Position numbers and translations under genes: made by a program
Notes under the pieces: generated by a model
What the model saw: only the letters and a program-made list of their open reading frames with translations
What the model was told of the DNA's origin: nothing
Databases searched by the model: none
In this document: one piece after another, positions 20,675 to 33,499 of the stretch
Position numbering within the stretch: position 1 is the first letter of the stretch
Layout of the letters: each line of letters opens with the position of its first letter
Source of the DNA: Paraspadella gotoi
Taxonomy: Eukaryota; Chaetognatha
NCBI GenBank assembly: GCA_051294375.1
Contig: CM119267.1
Span: forward strand, 23,924,111 to 23,988,110
Length of the DNA stretch: 64,000 nt
Direction: 5' to 3'

Positions 20675-23600
20675 GAGCTCTCATTGTCAGCGCTACTGAG
20701 AAAGGGGACAAAGGAGATCAGGGAGACAAGGGTGACAAGGGAGACATAGGAGACCAAGGAGATAAAGGGAATAAAGGAGACCATCAAGGGAGAAAGGTGA
20801 CAAAGGAGACATGGGAAAAATAGGAGATCAAGGAGATTAAAGGGATCAATGGAGACCAGGGAGACAAAGGCGACAACGGAGACAAAGGGAACAAAGGGAC
20901 TATGGAGAATAAGGAAACAAAGGAGACCAGGGAAACAGAGGTGACAAAGGAGACTTAAGGAAGCAAAGGAGACCAAGGAGATAAAGGGAACAAAGGAAAC
21001 CAGGGATACAAGGGTGACAAAAGGAGACATAGGAAACAAAGGAGACCAAGGAAGATAAAGGGAACAGAGGAGATCAGGGAGACAAGGTGACAAAGGAAGA
21101 CCAGGAGACAAGGGTGAAAAAGGAAACCAGGGAGACCAGGGTAACAAAGGAAGAAATAGGAAACAAAGGAGACCAAGGAGATAAAGGGAATAAAGGAGAC
21201 CAAGGAGACAAAGGTGAACAAAGGAAGACCAGGGAGACAAGGGCGACCAAGTGAGAAAAAGGAAACAAAGGAAACCAAGGAGATAAAGGAGCAAAGGAGA
21301 ATCAGGGAGACAAGGGCGACCAAAGGTGACAAAGGAAACATGGGAGATAAAGGGAAACCAAGGAGACCAGGGAACAAGGGTGACAAAGGAGACTTAGAAG
21401 CAAAAGGAGATCAAGGAGATAAAGGAAACAAAGGAGACCATGGAGACAAGGGGGAAAAAGGAGACCCAGAAGCAAAGGAGACCAAGGAGATAAAGAAACA
21501 AAGGACCACCAGGGAGGACAAGGGCGACCAAAGGAGTCAAAGGAACAATAGGAGACCAAGGATATAAAGGAGCAAAGGGATCAGGAGACAAAGGCGAACA
21601 AGCAACAAGCGAAACAAAGGAGCATCAAGGAAATAAAGGAACAAAGGAGACCAGGGAAACAAGGCAACCAAGGGAGATTAAAGGGAATAAAGTTGGGAAC
21701 AAGGCAGATAAGGGAACAAGGAGACCATGGATGGAGAAAGGGAGACCAAGGGGACAAAGGAGGCAAAGGAAGACCAAGGGATAAATTGGAACATTGGGAG
21801 ATCAGGGAGACCAAGGGTGAAAAAGGAGACACAGCGCAGGCAAAGCGAAACACCAATGGGATAAAGGGAACAAAGGAGACGCAGGGTGGAACCAATGGTG
21901 AAAAAGGAGACATATGGAAGCAAGGGAGACCAAGGAAATAAAGGGGACAAAGGAGAAGCCAGGGTGACCAGGTTAAAAAGGAGACATAGGAAGCAAGGGA
22001 TGACGCAAGGATATAAAGGGAACAAAGGAAACCAGGATACAAGGGTGATAAAGGAGAACATAGGAAACAAAGGAGACCAGGAGATTTAAAGGGAACAAGG
22101 GAGAATCAGGGAGACAAGGGGTGACAAAGGACACAAAAGGAAACAAAGGAAGATCAAGAAGATAAAACCAGGGAGACAAGGGTGACAAAGGAGACATAGG
22201 AAACCAAGGAGATAAAGGGTATAAAGGAGACCATGGAGACAAGGGTGACAAAGGAGACATTGGAAACAAAGGAGACCAGGGAGATAAAGGGAATAAAGGT
22301 GACCAGGGAGACAACGGTGACAAAGGAGACAGAGGAAACAAAGGAGACCCAGGAGATAAAGGGAACAAAGGAGACCAGGGAGACATGGGTGACAAAGGAG
22401 ATCTAGGAAACAAAGGAGACCAAGGAGGTAAAGGGAACAAAGGAGACCAGGGAGACAAGGGTAACAAAGGAGACCAGGGGAACAAGGGTGACAAAGGAAA
22501 CATAGGAAACAAAGGAGAACAAGGATATAAAGGAAATAAAGGAGATCAGGGAGACAAGGGTGACAAAGGAAACCAGGGAGACAAGGGTGACAAAGGAGAC
22601 ATAGGAAACAAAGGAGACCAAGGAGATAAAGGAAATAAAGGAGACCATGGAAACAAGGGTGACAGAGGAGACATAGGAAACAAAGGCGACCAAGGAAATA
22701 AAGGAAAAAAAGGAGATCAGGGAGACAAGGGTGACAAAGGAGACATAGGAAACAAGGGAGACCAAGGAGATAAAGGGAATAGAGGAGACCATGGAGACAA
22801 AGGTGACAAAGGAGACTTAGGAAACAAAGGAGAACATGGAGACAAGGGTGACAAAGGAGATACAGGAAACAAAGGAGACCAAGGAGATAAAGGGAATAAA
22901 GGAGACCAGGGAGACAAAGGTGACAAAGGAAACAGAGGAAATAAAGGAGACCAAGGGGATAAAGGGAATAAAGGAAACCATGGAGACAAGGGTGACAAAG
23001 GAGACCAAGGAGATAAAGGAAACAAAGGAGACGAGGGAGACAAGGGTGACCAAGGAAACAAAGGAAACAAAGGAGACCAAGGAGATAAAGGGAATAAAGG
23101 AGACCATGGAGACAAGGGTGACAAAGGAGACCATGGAGACAAGGGTGACAAAGGAGACATAGGAAACAAAGGAGACCAAATGGAGACAAGGGTGACAAAG
23201 GAGATATAAGGAAACAAAGGAGACCAGGGGATAAAGGAATAAAGGAGACCATGGAAGACAAGGGTGACAAAGGAGAATAGGCAACAAAGGCAGAGCAAGG
23301 AGATAAAGGGAATAAAGGAGACCATGGGGACAAGGGTGACAAAGGAGACATAGGAAATAAAGGAAACCAAGGAGATAAAGGGAACCAAAGGAGACCAGGG
23401 AGATCAAGGGTGACAAAGGAGACCAGGGAGAACAAGGGTGACAAAGGAGACATAAGGAAACAAAGGAGACCAAGGAGATAGGGAAACAAAGGAAATCAGG
23501 GAGACAAGGGTGACAAAGGAAATCTGGAAACAAGGGTGACAAAGGATGACATAGGAAACAAAGGAGACAAGGAGACAAAGGGAATAAAGGAGACCAAGGA

Positions 23601-26600
23601 GACAAAGTGTGACAAAGGAGACCAAGGAGACAAAGGAAATAAAGGAGACCAAGGGGACATGGGTGACAAAGGAGACACAGGAAACAAAGGAGACCAAGGA
23701 GATAAAGGGAATAAAGGAGACCATGGAGACAAGGGTGATAAAGGAGACTTAGGAAATAAAGGAGACCAAGGAGATAAAGGGAACAAAGGAGACCAGGGAG
23801 ACCATGGAGACAAGGGTGACAAAGGAGACATAGGAAGCAAAGGAAACCAAGGAGAAAAAGGAAATAAAGGAGACCATGGAGATAAAGGTGAAAAAGGAGA
23901 CCAGGGATACAAGGGCAACCACGGAGACAAAGGAAACAAAGGAGACCAAGGAAGCAAAGGAGATCAGGGAGACAAGGGTGACAAAGGAGACATAGGAAGC
24001 AAAGGAGATAAAGGAGATAAAGGGAATAAAGGAGACCAAGGAGATAAAGGAGAAAAAGGAGACCAGGGAGACAAGGGCGACCAAGGCGACAAAGGAAACA
24101 AAGGATTCCAAGGAGATAAAGGGAATAAAGGAGACCATGGCGACAAGGGTGACAAAGGAGACATAGGAAACAAAGGAGACCAAGGAAATAAAGGAAACAA
24201 AGGAGATCAGGGAGACAAGGGTGACAAAGGAGACATAGGAAGCAAAGGAGACCAAGGAGAGAAAGGGAATAAAGGAGACCAAGGAGATAAAGGTGAAAAA
24301 GGAAAACAGGGAGACAAGGGCGACCAAGGACAAAAAGGAAACAAAGGAGACCAAGGAGATAAAGGAAACAAAGGATATCAGGGAGACAAGGGTGACAAAG
24401 GAGACATAGGAAACAAAGGAGACAAAGGAGATAAAGGGAACAAAGGAGACCAGGGAGACAAAGGCGACCAAGGAGACAAAGGAAACAAAGGAGACCAAGG
24501 ATATAAAGGGAATAAAGGAGACCATGGAGACAAGGGTGTCATAGGAGACATAGGAAACAAAGGAGACCAAGGAGATAAAGGGAATAAAGGAGACCAAGGA
24601 GAAAAGGGTGACAAAGGAGACATAGGAAACAAAGGAGATCAAGGAGATAAAGGGATCAAAGGAGACCAGGGAGACAAAGGCGACCAAGGAGACAAAGGGA
24701 ACAAAGGAGACTATGGAGATAAAGGAAACAAAGGAGACCAGGGAAACAGAGGTGACAAAGGAGACTTAGGAAGCAAAGGAGACCAAGGAGATAAAGGGAA
24801 CAAAGGAAACCAGGGATACAAGGGTGACAAAGGAGACATAGGAAACAAAGGAGACCAAGGAGATAAAGGGAACAGAGGAGATCAGGGAGACAAGGGTGAC
24901 AAAGGAGACCAGGGAGACAAGGGTGACAAAGGAAACCAGGGAGACAAGGGTAACAAAGGAGAAATAGGAAACAAAGGAGACCAAGGAGATAAAGGGAATA
25001 AAGGAGACCAAGGAGACAAAGGTGACAAAGGAAACCAGGGAGACAAGGGCGACCAAGGAGAAAAAGGAAACAAAGGAAACCAAGGAGATAAAGGGAGCAA
25101 AGGAGATCAGGGAGACAAGGGCGACCAAGGTGACAAAGGAAACATGGGAGATAAAGGGAACCAAGGAGACCAGGGAGACAAGGGTGACAAAGGAGACTTA
25201 GGAAGCAAAGGAGATCAAGGAGATAAAGGAAACAAAGGAGACCATGGAGACAAGGGGGAAAAAGGAGACACAGGAAGCAAAGGAGACCAAGGAGATAAAG
25301 GAAACAAAGGACACCAGGGAGACAAGGGCGACCAAGGAGTCAAAGGGAACAAAGGAGACCAAGGATATAAAGGGAGCAAAGGAGATCAGGGAGACAAAGG
25401 CGAACAAGGCAACAAAGGAAACAAAGGAGATCAAGGAAATAAAGGGAACAAAGGAGACCAGGGAGACAAGGGCAACCAAGGAGATAAAGGGAATAAAGGG
25501 GAACAAGGAGATAAAGGGAACAAAGGAGACCATGGAGACAAGGGAGACCAAGGGGACAAAGGAGGCAAAGGAGACCAAGGAGATAAAGGGAACATGGGAG
25601 ATCAGGGAGACAAGGGTGACAAAGGAGACACAGGAGGCAAAGGAAACCAAGGAGATAAAGGGAACAAAGGAGACCAGGGTGACCATGGTGAAAAAGGAGA
25701 CATAGGAAGCAAGGGAGACCAAGGAAATAAAGGGAACAAAGGAGACCAGGGTGACCAAGGTGAAAAAGGAGACATAGGAAGCAAGGGAGACCAAGGATAT
25801 AAAGGGAACAAAGGAAACCAGGGATACAAGGGTGATAAAGGAGACATAGGAAACAAAGGAGACCAAGGAGATAAAGGGAACAAGGGAGATCAGGGAGACA
25901 AGGGTGACAAAGGACACAAAGGAAACAAAGGAGATCAAGGAGATAAAGGGAACAAAGGAGACCAGGGTGACAAAGGAGACATAGGAAGCAAAGGTGACCA
26001 AGGAGATAAAGGGAACAAAGGAAATCCTGGAGACAAAGGCGACCAAGGAGACAAAGGGAGAAAAGGGGACCAAGGAGATAAAGGAAACAAAGGAGACCAG
26101 GGAGACAATGGTAAAAAAGGAGACAAAGGAAGGAAAGGTGACCAAGGAAACAAGGGGAACAAAGGAGACCAGGGAGAAAAGGGTGACAAAGGAGACCAGG
26201 GAGACAAGGGTGATAAGGGAGACACAGGAAGCAAAGGAGACCAAGGAGATAAAGGGAGCAAAAGGAGAGCAGGGAGAAAAGGGCGACCAAGGTGACAAAG
26301 GAAAACAAGGAGACCAGGGGGACAAAGGTAACCAAGGAGACAAAGGGAAAAAGGAGACCTTGGAGATAAAGGAAACAAAGGAAACCAGGAGACAAGGGTG
26401 ACAAAGGAGACACAGGAAGCAAAGGAGATCAAGGAGATAAAGGGAACAAAGGAGATCAGGGAGACAAGGGTAACAAAGGAGACCAGGGAGACAAGGGTGA
26501 GGAAGGAGACATAGGAAGCAAGGGAGACCAAGGAGATAAAGGGAACAAAGGAGACCAGGGATATAAAGGCGACCAAGGAGACAAAGGGAACAAAGGAGAC

Positions 26601-29600
26601 CAAGGAGATAAAGGAAACAAAGGAGATCAGGGAGACAAAGGTGACAAAGGAGACTTAGGAAGCAAAGGAGACCAAGGAGATAAAGGGATAAAAGGAGAGC
26701 TGGGAGACAAGGGTGACAAAGGAGACAAAGGGAACAAAGGAGACAAGGGAGATAACGGTGAAAAAGGAGACCATGGAGACAAGGGTGACCAAGGAGACAA
26801 AGGAAGCAAAGGAGACCAAGGAGATAAAGGGAACAAAGGAGACCAAGGAGACAAGGGTGACCAAGGAGACAAAGGAAACAAAGGGGACCAAGGAGATAAA
26901 GGGATCACGGGTGACAAAGGAGACAATGGAGACCAAGGAGATAAAGGGAACAAGGGATATCAGGGAGACAAGGGCGACCAAGGAGACATAGGAAGCAAAG
27001 GGGACCAAGGAGATAAAGGCACAAAAGGAGACCATGGAGATAAGGGCGACCAAGGAGATAAAGGGAATAAAGGTGACCAAGGAGATAAAGGGAACAAAGG
27101 AGACCAAGGAGACAAGGGTGACCAAGGAGACAAAGGAAGCAAAGGAGAGCAAGGAGACAAGGGCGACCAAGGAGATAAAGGGAATAAAGGAGACCAAGGA
27201 GATAAAGGGAACAAAGGAGACCAGGGATACAAGGGTGACAAAGGAGACATAGGAAACAAAGGAGACCAAGGAGATAAAGGCATAAAAGGAGACCATGGAT
27301 ACAAGGGTGACCAAGGAGATAAAGGGACTAAAGGAGACCACGGAGATAAAGGGAACAAAGGAGACCAGGGAGACAAGGGCGACCAAGGAAACATAGGAAG
27401 CAAAGGAGACCAAGGAGACAAAGGGAACAAAGGAAACCAGGGAGACTACGGTGAGAAAGGAAACATAGGAAACAAAGGAGAGCAAGGAGATAAAGGGATC
27501 AAAGGAGACCAGGGAAATAAGGGTGACAAAGGAGACATAGGAAGCAAAGGAGACCAAGGAGATAAAGGAAATAAAGGAGACCAAGGAGATAAAGGTGAAA
27601 AAGGAGACCAGGGAAACAAGGGCAACCAAGGAGACAAAGGGAACAAAGGAGACATGGGAGCCAAGGGCGGCCAAGGAGACAAAGGAAGCAAAGGAGACCA
27701 AGGAGATAAAGGGAACAAAGGAGACCAGGGAGACAAGGGCGACCAAGGAGACAAAGGGAACAAAGGGGACCAAGGAGATAAAGGGATTAAGGGTGACAAA
27801 GGAGACAAGGGAGACCAAGGAGATAAAGGGAATAAAGGAGACCAGGGTGACAAGGGTAACAAAGGAGACAGAGGAAGCAAAGGAGACCAAGGAGATAAAG
27901 GGGAAAAGGGAAACCGGGGAGACAAGGGCGACCAAGGAGACAAAGGAAATACAGGAGACCAAGGAGATAAAGGCACAAAAGGAGAACATGGAGAAAAAGG
28001 TGACCAAGGAGACAAAGGGAACAAAGGAGTCCAAGGAGATAAAGGGAACAAAGGAGACCATGGAGACAAGGGCGACCTAGGAGACAAAGGGAATAAAGGA
28101 GACCAAGGAGATAAAGGTGAAAAAGGAGACAATGGAGACAAGGGTAATAAAGGAGACAAAGGAAGCAAAGGAGATCAAGGAGATAAAGGTGAAAAAGGGG
28201 ATCATGGAGACAAAGGTGACCAAGGAGACAAAGGAAGCAAAGGAGATCAAGGAGATAAAGGAGACCGGGGAGAAAAGGGTGACCAAGGAGACAAAGGGAA
28301 TAAGGGAAACCAAGGAGATAAAGGTAAAAAAGGAGACCATGGAGACATGGGTAATAAAGGAGACAAAGGAAGCAAAGGAGACCAAGGAGATAAAGGTGAA
28401 AAAGGGGATCATGGAGACAAGGGAGACCAAGGAGACATAGGAAGCAAAGGGGATAAAGGAGATAAAGGAGACCAGGGAGACAAGGGCGACCAAGGAGACA
28501 AAGGAAATAAAGGAGACCAAGGAGATAAAGGTGAAAAAGGAGACCGTGGAGACAAGGGTGACCAAGGAGATAAAGGGAATAAAGGAGACCAAGGAGATAA
28601 AGGGGCAAAAGGAGACAACGGCGACCAAGGAGACAAAGGGAGCAAAGGAGACCATGGAGATAAAGGGAAAAAAGGAGACCAGGGAGACAAGGGCGACCAA
28701 GGAGACAAAGGGAATAAAGGAAACCAAGGGGATAAAGGGATAAAAGGAGAGCAGGGAGACAAGGGCAACCAAGGAGACAAAGGAAGCAAAGGAGACCAAG
28801 GAGATAAAGGGTACAAAGGGACCAGGGAGACAAGGGCGACCAAGGAGACAAAGGGAATAAAGGAGACCAAGGAGATAAAGGAAGCAGAGGAGACCAAAGG
28901 ATATAAAGGGGAAAAAGGAGATCAGGGAGGCAAGGGCGACCAAGGAGACAAAGGCAACAAAGGACACCAAGGAGATAAAGGCACAAAAGGAGGCCATGGA
29001 GACAAGGGAGACCAGGGAGATAAAGGGAACAAAGGAGACCTAGGAGATAAAGGTGCGAAAGGAGATCAGGGAGACAAGGGCGACCAAGGAGACAATGGGA
29101 ACAAAGGAGACCAAGGACATAAAGGTGCCAAAGGAGATCAGGGAGACAAGGGCGACCAAGGAGACAATGGGATTAAAGGAGACCAAGGGAAAAAAGGGGA
29201 AAAAGGTAATCAGGGAAACAAAGGAGAAAAAGGTAAAAAAGGAGATCAGGGAAACAAAGGAGACAAAGGACACAAAGGCAATAAAGGGGACAAAGGTAAA
29301 AAGGGAGACCAGGGAGATAAGGGAGACCATGGAGACAAAGGAGACAAGGGCAACCAGGGAGACAAAGGTGAAAATGGAAATCAGGGAGGCAAAGGAGATC
29401 AAGGAGACAAGGGTGACCAAGGAGACAAGGGTGAATATGGAACAAACGGAAACAAGGGAGACAAAGGTGACCAGGGAGACAAAGGTGACAAAGGACAAAA
29501 AGGAAATCATGGAGATAAGGGAACCAAGGGGGACAAGGGGGACCAAGGAGACAAAGGTGAAAAGGGAGATCAGGGAGATAAGGGCGACAAAGGTGATCAA

Positions 29601-31278
29601 GGAGACAAAGGAGACCTAGGAGACAAAGGACAAAAAGGATATCAGGGAGATAAGGGCAACCGGGGAGACAAAGGGGACCAAGGAGACAAAGGTAAAAAGG
29701 GAGATGTTGGAGATAAAGGAGATCAGGGGGACAAAGGACACCAAGGAGACAAAGGACAAAAAGGAGAACATGGAGATAAGGGAAACCATGGAGACAAAGG
29801 GGACCAAGGAGACAAAGGTGAAAAAGGAGATCAGGGAGACAAGGGAGATCAAGGGAACAAGGGAGACAAAGGTAACCAAGGAGACAAAGGAGTCCAAGGA
29901 GACAAAGGCCAAAAAGGATATCAGGGAGATAAAGGAAACCAAGGAGACAAAGGGAACCTAGGAGACAAGGGAGATCAAGGAGACAAAGGTGAAAAGGGCG
30001 ATTTAGGAATGCAGGGAGATAAGGGCAACCAAGGAGAAAAAGGAAACCAGGGCGACAAAGGCAAAAAGGGGGATCATGGAGACAAGGGAGAAAAGGGTAA
30101 CCATGGAGACAAAGGTAAAAAAGGAGATCATGGAGACAAAGGGGACCAAGGAGAACAAGGGGACAAAGGTGAAAAAGGAAATCAGGGAGCCAAGGGAGAC
30201 AAAGGAAACCAGGGAGACAAAGGGAACCCTGGAGACAAAGGACATCAAGGAGACAAAGGTGAAAAGGGCGATTTAGGAATGCAGGGAGATAAGGGCAACC
30301 AAGGAGACAAAGGAAACCAGGGTGACAAAGGCAAAAAGGGGGAGCATGGAGCCCAGGGAGAAAAGGGTGACCATGGAAATAAAGGTAAAAAAGGAGATCA
30401 AGGAGACAAAGGGGGCCAAGGAGACAAAGGTGAAAAAGGAGTTCCGGGAGACAAGGGATACCAGGGAGACAAAGGCAACCAAGGAGATAAAGGTGAAAAG
30501 GGAGATCAAGGCGATAAGGGATATAAGGGAAACCAGGGTGTGAAGGGAGACAAGGGTGAGCAAGGAGACAAGGGTAAAAAAGGAACTCATGGAGACAAAG
30601 GGGACCAAGGAGACAAAGGTGAAAAAGGAGATAAGGGATATAAGGGAAACCATGGAGACAAGGGAGACAAGGGTGAGCAAGGAGACAAAGGGGAACAGGG
30701 AGGCAAAGGAAACAAAGGAGACAAAGGCAATGAGGGAGACCAAGGAGAAAAGGGTAATCTTGGGGACAAGGGGCATCATGGTGACAAGGGTGAAAATGGA
30801 GATAAGGGAGATAAGGGTACCCAGGGAGACAAAGGCAACAAGGGTGATCAAGGGGACAAGGGCAACAAGGGCGAGCAAGGAAACAAAGGGGACCAAGGAG
30901 ACAAAGGAGAAAAGGGAGATCAGGGAGACAAGGGAGAGAAGGGAATTAAGGGCGTGCAAGGAGACCAAGGTGAAAAGGGAGATCAGGGAAACAAAGGGGT
31001 CCAAGGCAACAAAGGTCATAAGGGAGATCAGGGAAACAAGGGCAACAAGGGAAACAATGGGGCCCAAGGAGATAAAGGCCAAAAGGGAGATAAGGGAGAC
31101 AAAGGAGTCCAGGGAGACATGGGAATGAAGGGCGACAAAGGAGAAGAAGGTGCAAAGGGTGAGCAAGGACAACAAGGATTCAAAGGAGACAAGGGTGAAA
31201 CTGGAATGCAAGGCGCAAAAGGAGAACAAGGTGCTACGGGACAAGCTGGCGGTAGAATACAATACATCTTCGGAGAAG
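20675..31278 (+). CDS. Main collagen gene, exon 2: giant proline-poor Gly-X-Y domain
   Basis: A single 10.6-kb exon (acceptor ttttccag, donor gtattt) codes for about 3,500 residues of collagen triplets after a short ALIVSATEKG lead. X is nearly always Asp, Asn or Glu and Y is Lys, Gln or His. The common unit is eight triplets such as [20 protein letters not shown]; towards the C-terminus it becomes [12 protein letters not shown]-like. Proline is almost absent; the few I found include GDP near 22350, GNP near 26030 and 30228, and GVP near 30441. It ends GETGMQGAKGEQGATGQAGG then RIQYIFGE. Lys-Gly-Asp/Glu is known to stabilise triple helices by interchain salt bridges, so a trimer is plausible without hydroxyproline. 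Long open frames cover 22385-23209, 23536-26295 and about 26300-31278. Net frameshifts or local indels occur throughout 20760-22300, at about 23180-23560, at 26270-26400 and (paired) at 28815-28900. Confidence 0.85.
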
Positions 31279-31363
31279 GTATTTTTCTTGCCTCGAGTAT
31301 ATTTCCTTTTTTCTCTATTGATACTTTTTTTTACAATGCCGATTTTGCTCCGTCTCTTGCTAG

Positions 31364-31593
31364 ACATTCCTGCATCGTCGTCCATAGCAAAACTTCCAGG
31401 CTTCACCAAGTGTCGCGTGGATTCCGACGTCGTCGAGATGTGCGTCTTTGTATTGGACAAAAACAGCCTTGTTGCTCAGGACTTTTCAGCCGAAGGAGGC
31501 ACACGTAACTCCGTTTTTCAACTTCTGCGGGGTGACGGAGGCGCGGGGGGATGTACAGTAAATAAAAACAACGCCTCTTTGGATTATTACCAG
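31364..31593 (+). CDS. Main collagen gene, exon 3: start of ZP-like region
   Basis: Acceptor cttgctag and donor gtatgt. The carried G gives Asp, then IPASSSIAKLPGFTKCRVDS, DVVEMCVFVLDKNSLVAQDF, an acidic/serine stretch, and GGCTVNKNNASLDYYQ. It contains three of the ten cysteines counted across exons 3-9 (31364-35909). The pattern of a Cys followed by alternating hydrophobic residues (VEMCVFVL) fits the first strands of a ZP-N module. Potential N-glycosylation at NNAS. Entry is phase 1 and exit phase 0. Confidence 0.8.
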
Positions 31594-32020
31594 GTATGTA
31601 AAATATCTTTCTATGGCAACAGCCGGGAATCTCACTTTTGGCTTTGAGGACTTCCGACCCTCAGTGAGATTTCTTGTCACTGGCACGGTTATCCTACGAC
31701 GGACTCGCTTTGCCAATGCAGAGGGAAGTCGTTAGGACTGTCGATGGAACGTAACGCTTGGGTTGGTGCATTCCACCTCTGATCCAATGGGATTGGCTGA
31801 ACGATGGTGGATGTGAGGCGGTGTGAATATACGGCCACATTCTCGTTCTTTTTTCACTGAGACATATTTCTCAAACAATATAATTTTTACTTTTATGGTT
31901 AGGGAATACATTTTAATATTAATTATCATCGGATAATAACAAAATCCAAAACTCAAAAATTTAACAATAATATTAATATAAGGCATGTTTTAATGAAAAA
32001 AACATAATGCTTGTACTGTA

Positions 32021-32302
32021 GTCGGGCATTGCCTAGGTTCACCCCACCTATAAGCATAACACTTTCAGTTGTGACCCGGTGGCTCATTGAGTAAAGACAT
32101 CAGCTCATGCCCACTATGTCAATCCCAACCCGGTTCCTATCCTGCGGGAAGCGTGAGGATGGCCGTAAGCCGCCTTGGGGGTGTGGCAAACCCTCAAGCC
32201 TGGTTCCAAGCCCAGGAACCTGTTTCATGGCTGCTAGAGGGGGTTATAGAAGTTACGGACAGTCATCTTCAGCCCACGCAGCGCCTTATCCACACTGGTG
32301 AG
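32021..32302 (+). repeat. tRNA-derived SINE-like element, copy 1
   Basis: Starts gtcgggcattgcctaggttc and ends agcgccttatccacact. It shares nearly all of its length with 32419-32703. In this copy the Pol III B box is damaged (tatgtcaatcccaacc), while the A-box-like tggctcattgagtaaag is present. Located in the intron after exon 3. Confidence 0.8.
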
Positions 32303-32418
32303 CCTATTCTGTCGAGCGTATTCCAACCTCCTGATTCCAGGCCCATGGACATGCCAAAGAATGCTCCCTTTCCTCTACTGGAAGCAGTGCAGGAGGGGTT
32401 ACAATCTGGAGGGCATGT

Positions 32419-32703
32419 AGTTGGGCATTGCCTAGGTTCACCCCGCCTATAAGCATGACACTTTCAGTTGTGACCCAGTGGCTCATTGAGTAAAGCCATC
32501 AGATTATGACCACTAGGTACCAGGTTCAATCCCATCCCAGTACCTACCCTGCGGGAAACGTGAGGATGGTAATAAGCTGCCTTGGGGGTGTGGCAAACCC
32601 TTAAGCCTGGTTCCAAGCCCAGGGCCCGTTCCATGGCTGCTAGAGGGCGTTATAGAATTTACGGATAGTCATCTTCAGCCCACCTAGCGCCTTATCCACA
32701 GTA
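32419..32703 (+). repeat. tRNA-derived SINE-like element, copy 2
   Basis: Same element in tandem with the first, separated by about 115 bp. A-box-like tggctcattgagtaaagcca and a good B box ggttcaatcccat sit about 40 bp apart, as in tRNA genes. The tail reads gcccacctagcgccttatcc. Confidence 0.82.
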
Positions 32704-32774
32704 CTATTACTAATAGTAACGAGTAATAGTAATATATAATCAGCTATATCGCTACTCGTCCCATACGCCCTCAG

Positions 32775-32897
32775 ATTTCGGATTTCTACGAAAACGGCGT
32801 GGCCAATTTTCAAAAGACGCCAACGTCGACGACGGGATCGAACTCTAACCACGAACTCATTAGATTCTGCGTCGACGCCCAAGCCTGTGCCCTTCAA
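32775..32897 (+). CDS. Main collagen gene, exon 4: ZP-like region
   Basis: This exon is easily missed because it lacks a methionine and is short. Acceptor gccctcag and donor gtgagc bound 41 codons in phase 0 at both ends, exactly bridging exons 3 and 5. It reads ISDFYENGVANFQKTPTSTT, GSNSNHELIRFCVDAQACAL and Q, adding two cysteines. Codon third positions favour C/G in its second half. The frame and phase fit on both sides is the main support. Confidence 0.75.
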
Positions 32898-33354
32898 GTG
32901 AGCGATGTTACTGGTCCGAGAATATTGGCAAAACTTTTTTATCGTGTTTCTTTTTTTACAAAAAGTTAGGAGAGAACAAGTGGAAAATAAACGATATGAT
33001 AAATTTGGTAATAATGTTCGTTTAAATTGCATTGACATGGATGAGACTTCCGAGCGTATTTATATCCAGGATCGCCAGTTATCATATATCTCTCTCTCTC
33101 TCTTGGATTTTCTGAAGATCTTTTAAGAATTATTCACTCTTACTTAAAAGATAGAGAAATGAATGTAATTGAAGGTGTTTATCTATTTACAGTAGCGTTA
33201 CTTTAATTTTGGAGTCCTTCTAATTTTACATTAACCTTTGAACGACGATTAAAAAGGAGTCTAGCCGCGGAGAGTGTGCCCATGACCGTATCCGTGTCTT
33301 CATTCATTCTCTCTCTCTCTCTCTCTCTCCCTCCCCTACTCCCACACGCCACAG

Positions 33355-33499
33355 GGCACGGAGGCGGTGGAAGTTGGAGCCTTCAATGGCGGCACCAACT
33401 ACACAACTTTCTCGGCGACGCTCAAAGTTTCTGACGCTTCCGTGCCGGAGGCTGAACGGTCTCGCCCCGTCGGCTGCCGCTTCCTCTCCATTACCTCGG
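33355..33499 (+). CDS. Main collagen gene, exon 5: ZP-like region
   Basis: A CT-rich acceptor (gccacag) and donor gtctgt bound the frame GTEAVEVGAFNGGTNYTTFS, ATLKVSDASVPEAERSRPVG, CRFLSITS. It has one cysteine, one N-glycosylation sequon (NYT) and beta-strand-like alternation. Phase 0 in, phase 1 out. It would form the end of the ZP-N half and the approach to the linker. Confidence 0.8.

Larger units (their letters stand above)
17497..20900. other. Direct duplication copy B, continuous with the main collagen gene
   Basis: Counterpart of 12380-17471, shorter because several blocks of A are absent. It includes an 11-bp triplication (gggatgtaca) at about 18209-18241, GAC/GTC trinucleotide runs at 19200 and 19806-19862, a GA run at 19700-19774, and the intact signal-peptide exon. 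No promoter element can be pointed to with confidence. Confidence 0.75.

Noticed and set aside
20662-31460. Long minus-strand reading frames rich in [10 protein letters not shown] and VSFVPFISLV type repeats
   Set aside because: They are the antisense of the collagen repeat. The 9-bp Gly-X-Y structure keeps several frames free of stops on both strands. They have no independent support and break at the same places as the sense frame.
32087-32486. Reading frames of 60-121 codons on both strands
   Set aside because: They lie entirely inside the two SINE-like copies in an intron of the main gene.
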